From Sipunculus nudus (lineage: Eukaryota; Annelida; Sipuncula; Golfingiida; Sipunculidae): a DNA stretch of 64,000 bases. The stretch lies in contig CM049306.1 in NCBI GenBank assembly GCA_026874595.1, positions 96,465,642 to 96,529,641 on the forward strand, given 5' to 3'. The position numbers were made by a program, and so were the translations under genes. The notes under the pieces were generated by a model. The model worked only from the letters and a program-made list of their open reading frames with translations. It was not told where the DNA came from and did no database searches. Positions 24,577 to 34,521 of this stretch are shown piece by piece; position 1 is the stretch's first letter, and each line of letters starts with the position of its first letter.

Positions 24577-27500
24577 CAATGCCTCCCTTCCTCCCTTCAT
24601 CCCATTCTGTTGACATATACTATAAACCAGATTAATTAGCTATGAATGTTGATGCAATTTAGTAATGTGAATCAACTGAAATATTCACCTCACATATATA
24701 TGTTATACTGTAAATGTATAGTAACATTTTTAAACTTGGAAAAAATTATGTATTAAAAAAAAGGAATTAATGCAAATATTGTTGATTTTTTCCTGGCTCA
24801 TTAGAATGTGAAAAAAAAATGATTTGCTTTGTTTCTCCATCTTTCTGCCTGTTTTAAATATTTAATGTTTATGAAACTTTTTTTCTTATAAGCACTTATG
24901 AATTAAATTTCATATTCTGTATGTATATGCAAGGGTGTTGTAACTCCCACCATCCCCTACTTCACCCAACTGAGTCCTTGCTCCTTGGCTCTCTGAACAA
25001 TAGTTCTATTGCTATAGCATAAAATTTAATAATTAAATAAAATATCTACTGAGAGACAGAGGCGACATCACAACCCCCATCCCCCCCCCCCCCCCCCCCG
25101 CCATCAAGTCATTCCACCTGTGGAGTGGGGACGTTATTGCAACTGTATACATATCATAAAATTGTAAAAAAAAGGTTTATTTAATAAATTAGATCTCATT
25201 AGACAAATGTGTAAACTGTTGAACTGTCAACAGCTTATCAAAAAGGTAACCACTGGAAACGCTAGTCAGGTCCAAAAATATTATTTGCAACAATTTCTTC
25301 AATCCTATCAACCAACCATTGCCTATATTACCTCTTCCTTTCAAACTTTATCTACATTTCATAATATATTCTGATTTTAACCTTCCAAGTACTGTTGAAT
25401 GCTTCGTTCCCCCACCCCCCTCTCTCCTTTTCTATCTACATCCAGTCCTCTTTGCTGCCCTCACTATTCCCTTCTCCAAACCCCATCCTAATGTCAGCCT
25501 CAGTAAACAAGAACAAGATGAATCAGATATATACATACTTTCATATTTTGTATAACTATTTGTCCATATGTACCTATGTACATGCCAGAAATTATGTCAA
25601 TATTGTGTAACTAGCTGGTAAACCCGGTAAACCAGGCTTTTTACTGGGGTTGGGGAGATGAATGAAATAAGATAAGGAATGGTGGCTCTTTTTTATATTC
25701 TAAAAGTTAAAAAAAAATTTTCAGTGGAATACTGTCTCAATAAGATGTGTACAAATATTTGTTTGTTTTTATTTTGTGGCTCCGTGCTCATGGCAAGAAA
25801 TTCATATACTGGTATGTTTACTTTGAAGACTTAGTGAGTAATGTTTACATTTGCGAACCGGAATGGGGCGCGGGGACATTCAGGTTTTTGATTATCTTTG
25901 ACTGATTACGATTGGTGGACGTACAAAGAACAAGTAGATGTGAGGAAGACATGAACGATGAATTAAATGTACGTTTTAAGGCAAGGAAACTTCCTGAAGA
26001 AAGATATGGAAACATGCATACCTCGTTAGTAGCAGAAATGGACCCAAATTAAGTGGCAACCGTTTTTTAATCTTATCAGACCAATTTTGAGGCCTTGAAA
26101 CCCTGCCTCCACCTATCCTCAACCCTTTTGTTTGGTTTTGTCATTAATCCCCCTTGGTTGAACCCCTCCTTTTCATAAAGTGAGAATCATGTGTTTTTCA
26201 TATTTACCAACCACGCATGTGGTTCAGAGCTAAAAATCCTAAAATCCCTCACTGCAAGACAGTAGGGTTATTCACATACACCATAGACCTTAATTTAAGC
26301 TGCTTAATCCCATGCTTGAGGGATTGTTGTGAATAACAAAAAGGTTGCATTCCGGTCATGCCGAAGGAAGTTTGGCTGCTTTGGTTACATGGTACTCTCC
26401 CCACAATGTGGAAACCAGGGAAAATCACTAAAAACTTTATGTACATGAAAAATTATTGATTGTCATAGCGACCATGTCACTGCAGGAATAGTAACCTTTA
26501 AAATGAGGTATGGCACAGTATCATACGCAGCGTGGTTTTAGAGAACATTGCGAACAAAGGTGAAGCGAATTCCTTTTATAAGTATTAGATATGTAGACGT
26601 GTTGGGCAAAATAATGTACCTTGTCAAGACTGAACAGATTTCATGTCATACAGTCACAAATTCATAAATCCCCTCATCAGCATAGTTAATCATAACATTA
26701 TATCTGTCAAATTGAAATCTTGCAGACTTCAATACAGTATAGATTCTTCAACAAATAGCCTTATCATCATTCTACCACTCCTTAGTATACTGTCATTGCA
26801 TTCATATTTGCTGAAATAATTTGCTTTGTTCAACCCCTCCAAAATAAATTTAAAAAAAAACCACTATCTTTTACTCGATATTAATCCATCAGTCAGGTTA
26901 TTCATGTATCATTTACTCACATATTACATTATATTCCTTTATAATAGCCCAACATGTCCATGATATTCATAAGCTTTATCGACTCAATATAGTATCACAA
27001 TGGTGATCCATTTATAGTCCAATCATGATCAGCTGAGCGCCGTGACCCATGGGTACCTTGTTACATAAAGTGAACTGGTTGTGAATTGGTTTTGATTGTT
27101 TTATTAACATATTGGGTAGTACATGTGTTTTTTTTCACTCTCTCACCAAGTGTCTGGGTCACACACCTGTGTTTCAAGTATTTGTCAAATAACTTGGTAG
27201 TGGATGCATGTTGTCCTTAACTTGGGTACCTCTGCTTTCAGCTCATTGATCTGGACATCAACTCCCCATTTAAGGTACAGTATTTGATGTTGTATGTTAT
27301 GCTTACCCACCATCCTGTACTGTTATATTTTATCTTATTGTATCACTCTCTTACCTCTGTACTCCCTTCTACCACTCAGTGCCCTCCGAAATTTGGTATC
27401 TATTTCTTTTATTTTTTTGGGGGGGCTAATTTAACAGTTAACCTGAAATTGGAGAAGTGTAAGATGTGTGATAAATATATGATGATCTTTAAGCTCTTTT

Positions 27501-30500
27501 TCCATCTTGCAGCCAGGTAAAAGGCACTACTGGTCACTGGCAAACCTCACTGTGGAAGTTTTTTTTTTTTTTTTCCAAAAGTCACAGGAACGACATCCAA
27601 CCCAACATCTGTCCTAGGAAATTATTAATAGAACCTATATATGTCCATGACACCTTAACCATAGTTGATATTTCATAATTATAAATTATATATTAAGTAT
27701 AATTAGTTGAATAACTTTTATAACAAATAAGACCAACTGAATTTTAGTTTACTCCTGACAAATAAGTTAATTAATCAATCATTCAGTGAATTATCTTTTG
27801 GCAATGGACTGCTATTAGGTAAAATATCCTAAAATTATATTAGGTGCCCGATGGAACCAATAAAAATGACATTACTGTTATTCACCAAAGGTAATCTGCT
27901 ACCATAGATAATCCGTCACCCCATTTAGAGCCACAATTCTTGTGGCATAACCAAAAACCCTGTGTATAACACGCACCCCGTTTCTAGACTAAATTGTGGA
28001 GGAAGTATATTGTATTTCCAATGGTCTTTTTAAAATTTATTGGTTCCATGACAATGAACTTTTGAGAATGACAGTCGGACCAACTTAACAAAGTTTCTTA
28101 AATCTAGCAAAGCTATCAGATCATTACAATTGTAATCATTGCAAATAGTCCATTCTCATTTAGTTGTAAAATGATACAGAAATGTGCTCAATCAGGGTGG
28201 AACAGAAGATATAAGTTAAAGCAGCAGGGTGCACAGAGAACACAAGACTGCTGTGTCGCCTGTGAGTGTCAACTGTTCCTTTCACCTGAAGCTAGAGCTA
28301 AGTGCAGCTGTGATCACATAAATCGTCAATCTGACCATGACCAAACTAAGGAAGCAATCACATTCAGACCAGTATTCCTCACTTTTGTCAAGTTGTTTTG
28401 AATGTAATTAGTGCCTTAAAATTAAACCAATACACTTCGTTTACTGACAAATGAAATTCCAAGGCTCTTCAGTTCTTAATACTAGTGCATATAGCACATC
28501 TACCAACTATCAATGGTATCAAACAATGTCAACAAGCAGCATGGTCATGCATGTTTCAGTTGGCATATCATTAGTTCTCTGGGGTTGCAAGCCATATTGA
28601 AGGTATATATAAGTATTTTGAAATGAAAGCAATAAATAAGACCAAACTTTATGTTAACTAAATGAAAATCAAACCAATACTGTTCATTTACTTAATATTC
28701 GATTTTTATTGCTCAACACCTGCTGATATTTTGGCGGTCTCATGGCCTTCCAAAGGATGTCCAGTGCAGCAGAAACTAGTTGGGAAATTATACCTCCATG
28801 TATAATATGCACTAGGAACACTCTGATGAGCAACATTTTAAACAAGGATCAGAAGGAATTATTTACTGCTTTTATGGAGACTTGGCACAATGAATTTGTC
28901 TTTTGGAAGCATGAATGTGTTATTTTGCATCAAAGGCTCTGTTACTTTGTAATAATATTCCTTACTACAAAGATTATAGAAACATAACTGCCGTTCTTTA
29001 TTGTGTACAGTGTATGTAGCAAAGTCTGAAGACAAAGGTTTGATATTTCATGTTACTGTAGCCAATATTGGTTTTTATACTACTTTGAAGTTGGTGTTTT
29101 TTTCTATTTCTGTCATCTGATATATGCCTTTTTGCCACATGATGTTGGTCATGTTTGTGATTCTATTTCTTGAATGTTGTATTTTTTTCTTTTGATGTTG
29201 GGTGTTTTTTAAACAACTTGAATTTGAAATTTGCTTGCCAATTGATATAAATTGTTTTAAGTGCCTTTAGCCCAAGTTTATTATTATTTGCCAATTCAAT
29301 TTAAATTATTTTAAAATCACTCTTTGTCTGGCGTACATCTGTCTTGCCGTCTTTCTGTCTGTCTGTCTATTAACCAGGCACTAATCATAACTGCTGGATC
29401 TAGAATCTTCTAACTTGACATCCAGAGAGGTCCATGAAAAATCTCCTTGGAAACCTGAAATTGTATCTCTGTTACCCATATCCTCAGACTTATGGGGCTC
29501 AGAATTTCCCCCCAGAATAATTGAAAATTTGACACAAAAGCTCCAGTATCTCAACAACTAATGCATTGATCACCATGATTATTGTATCCGCAAAAACAGT
29601 TTTGCATATACTATGTTTTCAGTCAGATGCCGCTGCCACTTAGTTTCCTCCATAACCACTGGGCAGAATTTTTTTAATTCGGAATTATGATAGGGTCACA
29701 TGTGAACTGCTGCACCTTCATTTTTGGTTGACCTCTGACCTCTCCACTCTGCTTAGCGTCTATTTGTGCGTCTGTTTCCACACATAAACCCACATATCTC
29801 GGGAACTGTTTGACCAATCAGGCTAAAAATTTTGCACAAATGTAGCCTTTGGATAGCAGCTTTATAACATACACTAAAAATGGTGGCGCCACCTGCAACC
29901 ATTTTTGCACAGTGTCCATCTGTTTATCTGCCTTGGGAAAAAATCACTCATATCTCTGCATTGGTTGGACTCATCCACCTGAAATTTTGCATGTGAATAC
30001 TTCCTGGACAGCTTTCTTGATTTCATGACGGATGGCTCCACCTACATTCACGTTTACACTGCAGACATCCAAGCTCATATTTCAGGAACTGTTTAACTGA
30101 TTGGGCCATAATTTTGCATGTGTATAGATCTCACATAGCTCTTTATCATACACAAAACTGGTGGCGCCACCTGCAACCACTTTTGCACAGCGTCCATCTG
30201 ATCATCTGCCTTGGGATAAAATTTCTCATATCTCCACAGTGGTTTAACATATCTGCCTTAAATTTTGCATGTTTACACATTTTAGATAACTTCCTTGATT
30301 TTGTGGCAGGTGGCGCCACCTACATTAATGTTTACGCTGCAGACATTCAGGCTTATATCTCAGGACTGGTTTGACATATACCCCTGAAATTTTGCATGTG
30401 TATAGATCTCACATAGCTCTTAATCATACACAAAATTGGTCGTGCCACCTGCCGCCATTTTTGCACAGTGTCCTTCTGTTTGTCTACTGTGGGATAAAAT

Positions 30501-33500
30501 CACTCATATACAAGTAGTGGTTTGACTTATCTGCCTAAAATGTTGCATATGTATACAACTTGGACAGCTTTCTGGATTTTTTGGTAGGTGGCACAACCTA
30601 CATACACATTTCAGCTGCAGACATCCATGCTAATATGCAACACACCTCACTCTTTTTCCCCTTGCCACTCAATCCATGCCTCACTTCACCCGTCCAACTC
30701 TGATTTCGGTGGATACACATAGTCACTTGTCGACTACCTGTATTCTAGTTTGCATGCATATTCACCATGGAGAGTTTCATCAGTTTCTGTAGACTGGTGG
30801 TACCACATGGATTTTTTAAAAAGTTTTATGCATTTTTTCTCTTTTTGTGAGACCTTTCACGATGTGGTCATTTGTCAACAGGGCACAAATCGTAACCACT
30901 GAACATAGAATCTTCTAACTTTATATCCTGGGAGGTCCATGAATGGTCTCCTGGGAAACTTGAAATTAGGTCTCTGTTAGTTACCCATATGCTCCGAGCT
31001 ATGGGGCTCAGAAGTACCTTCCAGAATAATGAAATATAAGATACAAAAACTCCAGTATCTTTACAACTAATGCATTGATCACCATGATACGTTGCATGCA
31101 CATTGATCAAGGGGTGTTTCATCAGTTCCTGCAGACTGGTGGTGCCACCTGGATTTTTAAAGATTTTTATGCGCATTTTTCTGTTTTTGAGACCTCTCTG
31201 TTACCCATATTCTCCAAGCTATGTTGCCAGTAAATACCCCCCTGGATAAATGAAATTTGATACCAAAGCAGGGCACAAATCATAACCATTAGACCTAGAA
31301 TCTTTTAACTTCTTACCTCTACCATTCAAATGACAGCAATTTTATCAGTTTGTGAACTGTGGTTTCATCTAGTGTCCTGAACATCATACTAACTATATGA
31401 TTATTGATCATGACTATAGTTTTGTCAGTTCCTGAGGACTTGTGGTGCCATCAGTATTTTTTATTTCTTTCCAAGCACATTTACATGTACTTTCTTACAC
31501 CGACAGTGTAAATCAGTGGTGTCAGTTTTTCAACTGTAATTTTATCCAGTGTCCTGAAACATGGTGTGCTTTTTGATAAAAAAAAATGTTTCATCAGTTG
31601 TTGAAGACTGGTTTGAACCAGTTGCAAATGTTCAGTCATGCCTAGTATCACTTTTTTGCCCTGAACCATCACCTGAAATGCTTTATGCATACAAATCTTC
31701 CTGCCCCTCCCCAAAATTTTAACAACATTTGCAATCATTCCTTCTAAATAAGACGACAGTTGTAAAAAATAAGGCCATTATCTCATGCTTGTCAGCTGAG
31801 CATCATGACCCATGGGTCACTTGTGTGTGGCTCAACTTTTCTACTTTTTACCATTTGATGCTGAATGTTTTCCTATATCAGTAGACTGAATAAGGGATTT
31901 TTTTTTCTGCTGTAAGTTTTTATCCCTTTTCCTTCATTTTTGGTATTTTCTTTTTTTTCTGCAACCTGAATTTTTTAAACCTGTCCTTTTTGCCACTTGA
32001 TGTAAGCAGTTTTTTACTTTGTCTCTAACCTTAGTTTTATCCTTTTTGTCATTTGATGTCAGCAGATTTTTTTTTAGATCAGCTGATTTTAAGTCATCTG
32101 AGCTATAGTAATCACCCTTTGTCCGTCGTCCATCTGGTCATCCAAAAGCAGGCCATAGATCATAACCATTGAACCTAGAAAATATTTACTTTACATCCGG
32201 GCAGTCCTAGGTGGATCTGGTTGAAAACCAAAAATTATGTCACAATGACCACATGTCTGTGAGCTAAAAGCCAAAAACATGATTTTGAGCAGTCTGGAAG
32301 TCAAAATGGGCACAATATTAACCATTTGACTTAGAATTTTATACTTTATTTCAGGGAAGTCATTGTAAAGTCTCCTATAAAATCTGAAGATTGGTCACTT
32401 TGACCTATATTCTGAAAGCTATGAGAAGAAGCATGATATGGGTACACTGAAAATCAAATTGCACAAGTTGTTAGAGTTGGACCCAGAAGCTTCTCACATA
32501 ACAATTGGGCAGGTCCTGGGCCGGTTTTCTATAAAACCAAAATTAGGTCACTGTGGCCTATATACTACGAGATATGGGAAAATTAAGCACCTTGAAAGTT
32601 AGATGGGAACAAATTGTAACCAATAAAACTTTTTACCCAGAATCCAGTGAGGTCCTAATAGAACAGCCTATTGTACACCGAGGAATGGACTCTGTGACCT
32701 ATATTCTTTGAACTATGGGCAATTTTTATCCATGAAAGTCAGTGGGGGCACAAATTGTAATTGTTGGGCCTAGAACCTACAAACTTGAAATCCAGGAGGT
32801 TTTAATAGCTGTCAATCCTGAAGTTAGGTTGCTGTGACCTATATTCTGCAAGCTATGTGAAAAATTATGAATTGAGCACTGTTAAAAGTTAGATCAGCAC
32901 AAATCACAAAGGTTGGACCAAGGAACTTGATATGTAACATTCAGGGAGTTCCTGGTTAAAATCTCAGAAATAAAAAAATTAGGTTACTGTAAGCTATATT
33001 TTGCAAACTATGGGCAAAAAAATTAATCATGATTTTAAGCACCCTGAAAGTCAGGCATGGCACAAATTAAAACTTTTGGACATAGAAACTTCTTATTTGG
33101 CATTAAGGGAGAAACAGGTTAACTCTTCTTTGACTGACCTGTATTCTTCAAACTTTGGGCAATAACATGATTCTGAACACTTTGAAAGTCATTCTTCAGT
33201 CTTCAACTTTGCTTAACAGATATCTTGCATAATATCATAAAATCGAAAAAATATGCCACACATTTTAATCTGTCAAAATTAGGTGTTTTGATCAAACAGG
33301 CCAAACCTCTTTTACAGAAATGTCACAAATACTGTTAATTTCACTACAATTATTCCAATTATTGCATTGATATATCAATATGAAATTCATGGATTGCCTT
33401 TATTTAAAATCCAGCTAAGCCTTATGGCCAATGGGCTACTTGTTCCTTTGTCTCTCACCTGATTTTGGTACCTTTTGCCACTTGATGTGAGCAGTCAATT

Positions 33501-34521
33501 CCATTATCTGTTGCTTGACTTAATGCCACTTGATGATAAGCAGTTGTTTCCTTTGTCTGTAGCCTGACTATGAGCCTTTTTGGCAGTTGCTGTAAATAGT
33601 TTTTAAGCCTCCCCTCCAAGGGGGGAGACGCATTGTCTTTGGTCTGTCATCATCAGCATTCTTAGTTGTTGGCTTTATCAGCATTGGCATCTATGTCATT
33701 TCTTGTGAACTCGATCAGTTTTGAAGCACTTGATATTTTTGTTTGTAACAATATTTTGGATGAGTTTGGAAACCACTGACCTTTACTTTCACCTTCACAG
33801 TCAAATAAGCTGAAATAGAATTTTTTTGTGAACCCCATTACTTTTGAATTATCTCTTATATTTTCCTGAAATTTGATACACAAATGTTTCAACCAATTCT
33901 CGCATGAGTTTGAAAACTAGTGGTCCTGACCTGGATACATAGAAATATTGTATTTTCTTCCTGATCCTGTGACCTGATTCTGGTAATTTTGTTTAATTAC
34001 CTAAAACCATATGGATTTGGCTAAAAGGAACCCTTTAGGATAATTTTTGAACAGTATTTCTTAAGGATACATTGACAGAAAGCTGAAAGGTTTAGAACAG
34101 TAACATTAGTTTATTACTATTTAGATTTATCAGGTTTAATTTATTATTGATGCCAGGTTTTATTGCATGATTTCAATAAAGAATGGACATTTCATCTCCA
34201 AAATAAATGTTATCATAAGTGGTAATTATTCCAGGAATGATGTTACAAGTTTCTGTATGGATTGCCAGGCTCATGTTGCAAAATTCATAATACAAAATTC
34301 ATAAATTAGATTTGTTTATTTATAATTTTTTGTGCTTAAACTTGCTGATTAAACTAATCTTTTTTGTTCAGACACGCAGGACTTCAGTGTTGCACACGCC
34401 CAAGAACAAAGAAAACAGGATCAAGATGTCAGCCTGGTCACCGGTTCCAAGACAAAAACCTATTTCCCTGGAGGATGAGGTCATTGCCTGTACTAAACGA
34501 ACTGCAAAACTGATGAAATGA
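5640..34521 (+). CDS. GTSE1: GTSE1-like protein (G2 and S phase-expressed 1), spliced
   Basis: Join of 5640-5646, 10495-10575, 11041-11104, 11714-12380, 13617-14187, 16530-16632, 18947-19060, 20427-20529, 27242-27274 and 34372-34521 (1893 nt, 630 residues plus stop). Every junction is GT-AG and keeps phase. Family evidence: an acidic N-terminus with EVEFDFSG followed by EEEEVFFGPVNFKEK (residues 58-72), the GTSE1 N-terminal signature; then a long basic, Ser/Pro-rich disordered region; a LIDL clathrin-box-like motif (571-574); and a short basic C-terminal block. In vertebrates GTSE1 stabilises spindle microtubules, binds clathrin heavy chain and restrains p53 after DNA damage. CDK-type S/T-P sites cluster at residues 127-169, an EB1-type SLLP lies at 517-520 within KSLLPTPKK, and KEN boxes occur at 477-479 and 594-596. 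Length is a little below the vertebrate protein. Small extra exons in the long introns cannot be excluded. Confidence 0.85.
6004..6090 (+). mobile_element. Possible pogo/Tigger-like MITE fragment
   Basis: CAGTAGAACCTCAAATATCT followed by a region of ATCTGAA / TTCAGAT inverted pieces resembles the ends of pogo-type elements. The opposite full terminus was not found. Weak. Confidence 0.3.
7395..7527 (+). repeat. TATTAC microsatellite, left end of hAT-like element
   Basis: Interrupted runs of CTATTACTATTACTATTAC directly inside the left TIR. Confidence 0.9.
8290..8590. repeat. Degenerate inverted array of ATGGGTCCCA-type units
   Basis: The left arm (about 8300-8400) repeats phrases such as GGATGGGTCCCAG. 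The right arm (about 8490-8585) carries the reverse complement type (GGGACCCGTC, GGACCCATCC). They are separated by about 90 bp, forming a large imperfect palindrome inside the hAT-like element. Confidence 0.65.
9545..9690 (+). repeat. TATTAC microsatellite, right end of hAT-like element
   Basis: Runs of TATTAC in the same orientation as the left-end array, abutting the right TIR. Confidence 0.9.
10495..10575 (+). CDS. GTSE1: GTSE1-like exon 3
   Basis: Acceptor TTTTAG, donor GTCCAT. Encodes an acidic, Ser-rich segment (EQDTETQSPTDENPPSSEEV, then ENCRSSG). A nearer donor at 10564/10565 (CAG|GTCTTC) looks at least as strong but would put a stop in the next exon, so 10575 is used. Confidence 0.65.
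11041..11104 (+). CDS. GTSE1: GTSE1-like exon 4
   Basis: Acceptor TACTTTTCAG, donor GTATGG. Encodes YSLLGEVEFDFSGLPVSS and DD. The EFDFSG core matches the acidic motif preceding the FFGP signature in GTSE1 proteins. Enters with 1 base carried over and leaves with 2. Confidence 0.8.
11714..12380 (+). CDS. GTSE1: GTSE1-like exon 5 (N-terminal signature)
   Basis: Acceptor TTTTCTAG, donor CAG|GTAGGA. Begins SQTMDNVEEEEVFFGPVNFK. It carries a bipartite basic stretch (KKTKRR, KRIRK), seven S-P dipeptides at residues 127-169, and three tandem copies of a 10-residue unit (R/K-C/F-I/V-N/D-K-x-D/E-x-K/R-Q/E) at about residues 220-250, encoded by a 30-bp DNA repeat. Ends in phase 0. Confidence 0.85.
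12790..13390 (-). pseudogene. hAT transposase C-terminal relic
   Basis: Reading the - strand across frames gives LDRLQSDSATIADACEAGLD, then LQAYIIHPVYRGKKFLPDQI, then KPTDWWKC, then a segment resembling the SSASxExxF dimerisation region (ASSASLECFF), then NRLGLQKVAKLVTCYRAL. This order matches the C-terminal half of hAT family transposases. Stops and frame changes separate the pieces (for example before LQAYIIHP and around the SSAS block), so it is a dead copy. It sits in the intron between GTSE1-like exons 5 and 6, antisense. Confidence 0.6.
13617..14187 (+). CDS. GTSE1: GTSE1-like exon 6 (Ser/Lys/Pro-rich)
   Basis: Acceptor GGCTTGCAG, donor ACTT|GTAAGT. Encodes about 190 residues rich in Ser, Lys, Pro and Thr with net positive charge, including SKTKS-like basic clusters and KKPSSIKKIVKS near its end. 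The composition fits the microtubule-binding disordered region of the family; sequence conservation is low. Enters in phase 0, leaves with 1 base. Confidence 0.8.
14260..14380 (+). repeat. Fragment of dispersed family 3
   Basis: TAAAAATATCTCACCAAGGT and the following ATGATAC-like text match parts of the copies at 18140-18530 and 19245-19600. Partial copy only. Confidence 0.4.
15188..16508. mobile_element. TIR element (MITE) with nested hAT insertion
   Basis: Perfect 13-bp inverted termini: GGATATCGCTAAT at 15188-15200 and ATTAGCGATATCC at 16496-16508. A second copy, in the opposite orientation and uninterrupted, lies at 48572-49134, sharing for example GCAGGCAAACAACTAGTGCC. Without the nested insertion this copy would be about 530 bp, close to the 563 bp of the other. 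Superfamily unknown. Confidence 0.75.
15204..15990. mobile_element. hAT-type MITE nested in TIR element
   Basis: Termini TAGTGGTGGG (15204-15213) and CCCACCACTA (15981-15990), flanked by CTAATACC (15196-15203) and CTAATACT (15991-15998), a 7-of-8 target duplication. The TAGTGGTGGGCCGAT start is typical of non-autonomous hAT elements. No coding frame. Confidence 0.8.
16530..16632 (+). CDS. GTSE1: GTSE1-like exon 7
   Basis: Acceptor TTCTCTTTTCAG, donor AG|GTAGGA. Encodes SRTSSTDITETPVKENKCVK and onward to TPPRQR. It includes TPVKEN, a Cdk-type T-P next to a KEN box. The acceptor lies only 21 bp beyond the right end of a TIR element. Confidence 0.75.
18140..18530 (+). mobile_element. Dispersed element family 3 with palindromic 5' end
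   Basis: Starts TTTTTTATACTCCC at a perfect 30-bp palindrome (18152-18181). It is followed by phrases (CACCCCTATAACTTACTGGG, TTTGATGGATTTTCA, TATTTAATGAGGTCAGAGGT) that recur at 19245-19600 and partly at 14260-14380. Organisation recalls the other Helentron-associated-like families, but its 3' end was not defined. Confidence 0.5.
18152..18181. repeat. Perfect 30-bp palindrome
   Basis: Each half is TTATACTCCCATCAT; the second half is its exact reverse complement with no spacer. Confidence 0.95.
18947..19060 (+). CDS. GTSE1: GTSE1-like exon 8
   Basis: Acceptor ACTACTAG, donor GTGT|GTAAGT. Encodes SENSDRLSTPASIKKSARKS, then LLPTPKKSVSSIGSADSS. The KSLLPTPKK block combines an SxLP motif (EB1-binding type) with a T-P-K-K Cdk site, similar to the RRxSxxPTP blocks of vertebrate GTSE1. 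Confidence 0.8.
19245..19600 (+). repeat. Second copy of dispersed family 3
   Basis: Shares GGTTTTTGATGGATTTTCAT, CATATGTAATGAGGTCAGAG and AAAATATCTCA phrases with 18140-18530. The palindromic start is degraded. Confidence 0.45.
20427..20529 (+). CDS. GTSE1: GTSE1-like exon 9
   Basis: Acceptor TTTTTACTAG, donor AAG|GTAAGT. Encodes FGRNGSSVSSVESFVSLDTP, then AKKTLGQSNPLTGK. Enters with 2 bases carried over and ends in phase 0. Confidence 0.75.
22920..23001 (+). repeat. TC microsatellite, left of family 2 element
   Basis: Interrupted CTCTCTCT tract ending exactly at the TTTTTATGCCCCCGCC start of the next element. Confidence 0.9.
23002..24505 (+). mobile_element. Helentron-associated-like element (family 2), 179-bp tandem core
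   Basis: Begins TTTTTATGCCCCCGCC and ends with the inverse GGTGGGGGCAT (24472-24482), a perfect 6-bp-stem hairpin GTGTCG-TTC-CGACAC (24485-24499), then ATCTAG before T. The core is eight tandem units of about 179 bp, each starting near GGACTTTTTTTCGCAATGCC (23061, 23240, 23420, 23597, 23775, 23937, 24116, 24297). Sub-terminal inverted repeats, a tandem core and a 3' hairpin match HINE architecture. It appears inserted within a TC microsatellite that continues on both sides. Confidence 0.75.
24506..24571 (+). repeat. TC microsatellite, right of family 2 element
   Basis: TTTCTCTCTTTCTC followed by about 30 bases of pure CT repeats. Confidence 0.9.
27242..27274 (+). CDS. GTSE1: GTSE1-like exon 10, 33-nt clathrin-motif microexon
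   Basis: Acceptor TGCTTTCAG, donor AAG|GTACAG. Encodes LIDLDINSPFK in phase 0/phase 0. LIDL/LIDF repeats in vertebrate GTSE1 bind clathrin heavy chain at the spindle, so this exon probably supplies that contact. Its small size and symmetrical phase mean it can be skipped without a frameshift. Confidence 0.75.
27275..29300 (+). other. Intron 10 segment without recognised gene
   Basis: AT-rich intron sequence with a poly-T run near 27559-27575. The short frames at 28171-28401 and 28742-28987 have no family resemblance and no splice context. Confidence 0.4.
29310..31824 (+). mobile_element. Family 1 element, degenerate, with ~278-bp tandem core
   Basis: The decayed 5' part (CTTTGTCTGGCG, CTGTCTGTCTGTC) is near 29320. 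The 3' end is GTCAGCTGAG (31791), a TGACCCATGGGTCA palindrome (31806-31819) and CTTGT. The interior repeats the GGGCACAAATCGTAACC unit at about 30880 and 31269. Confidence 0.5.
29740..30640 (+). repeat. Tandem repeat of about 278 bp, three units
   Basis: GGTGGCGCCACCTGCAACCA at about 29882 recurs at 30161 and, mutated, at 30438. Each unit holds TTTTTGCACAGTGTCCATCTG-like and AAATTTTGCATGTG phrases. GGTGGCGCCACC is itself a perfect 12-bp palindrome. Confidence 0.7.
32068..33452 (+). mobile_element. Family 1 element with ~145-bp tandem core
   Basis: The start TTTTTTTTTAGATCAGCTGA and GTCATCTGAGCTATAGT at 32068-32110 match family 1. The core has about six degenerate units beginning AAAGTCAG...GGCACAAATTGTAA (near 32300, 32598, 32735, 32884, 33047) with CTGTGACCTATATTCT phrases. 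A degraded 3' end (CCAGCTAAGCC, then TGGGCTACTTGT) lies near 33412-33445. Confidence 0.55.
33600..33980 (+). mobile_element. 5' part of dispersed family 4
   Basis: TTTTTAAGCCTCCCCTCC pairs with GGGGGGAG immediately downstream as a hairpin, then GACGCATTGTCTTTGGTCTG. A related - strand piece lies at about 47640-47850 (CGTTTCGAAGAAGC near GGGAGACATTG read in reverse). Incomplete. Confidence 0.35.
34372..34521 (+). CDS. GTSE1: GTSE1-like exon 11 (terminal)
   Basis: Acceptor TTTTTTGTTCAG. Encodes 49 residues and the stop codon TGA at 34519-34521: a basic start (TRRTSVLHTPKNKENR) with a KEN box, then MSAWSPVPRQKPISLEDEV and a short basic end (TKRTAKLMK). Confidence 0.8.
   Translation, partial: TRRTSVLHTPKNKENRIKMSAWSPVPRQKPISLEDEVIACTKRTAKLMK

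Larger units (their letters stand above)
21205..27060 (+). mobile_element. Family 1 element ends flanking nested repeats
   Basis: The family 1 start TTTTTAGCTCAGCTGAC lies at 21205, and a family 1 3' end (ATCAGCTGAGC at 27028-27038, TGACCCATGGGTA hairpin, then CCTTGTT) at about 27060. The sequences at 21205-21430 and 26830-27060 together match the compact - strand copy at 46170-46575. Either one element was split by about 5 kb of later insertions or two partial copies are present. The interior holds the 23002-24505 element, TC repeats and three poly-C runs (about 22062-22090, 25080-25099). Confidence 0.5.

Noticed and set aside
28171-28987. Short frames of 76 and 81 residues in a GTSE1-like intron
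   Set aside because: No family resemblance, no splice context, and random frames of this size are expected.
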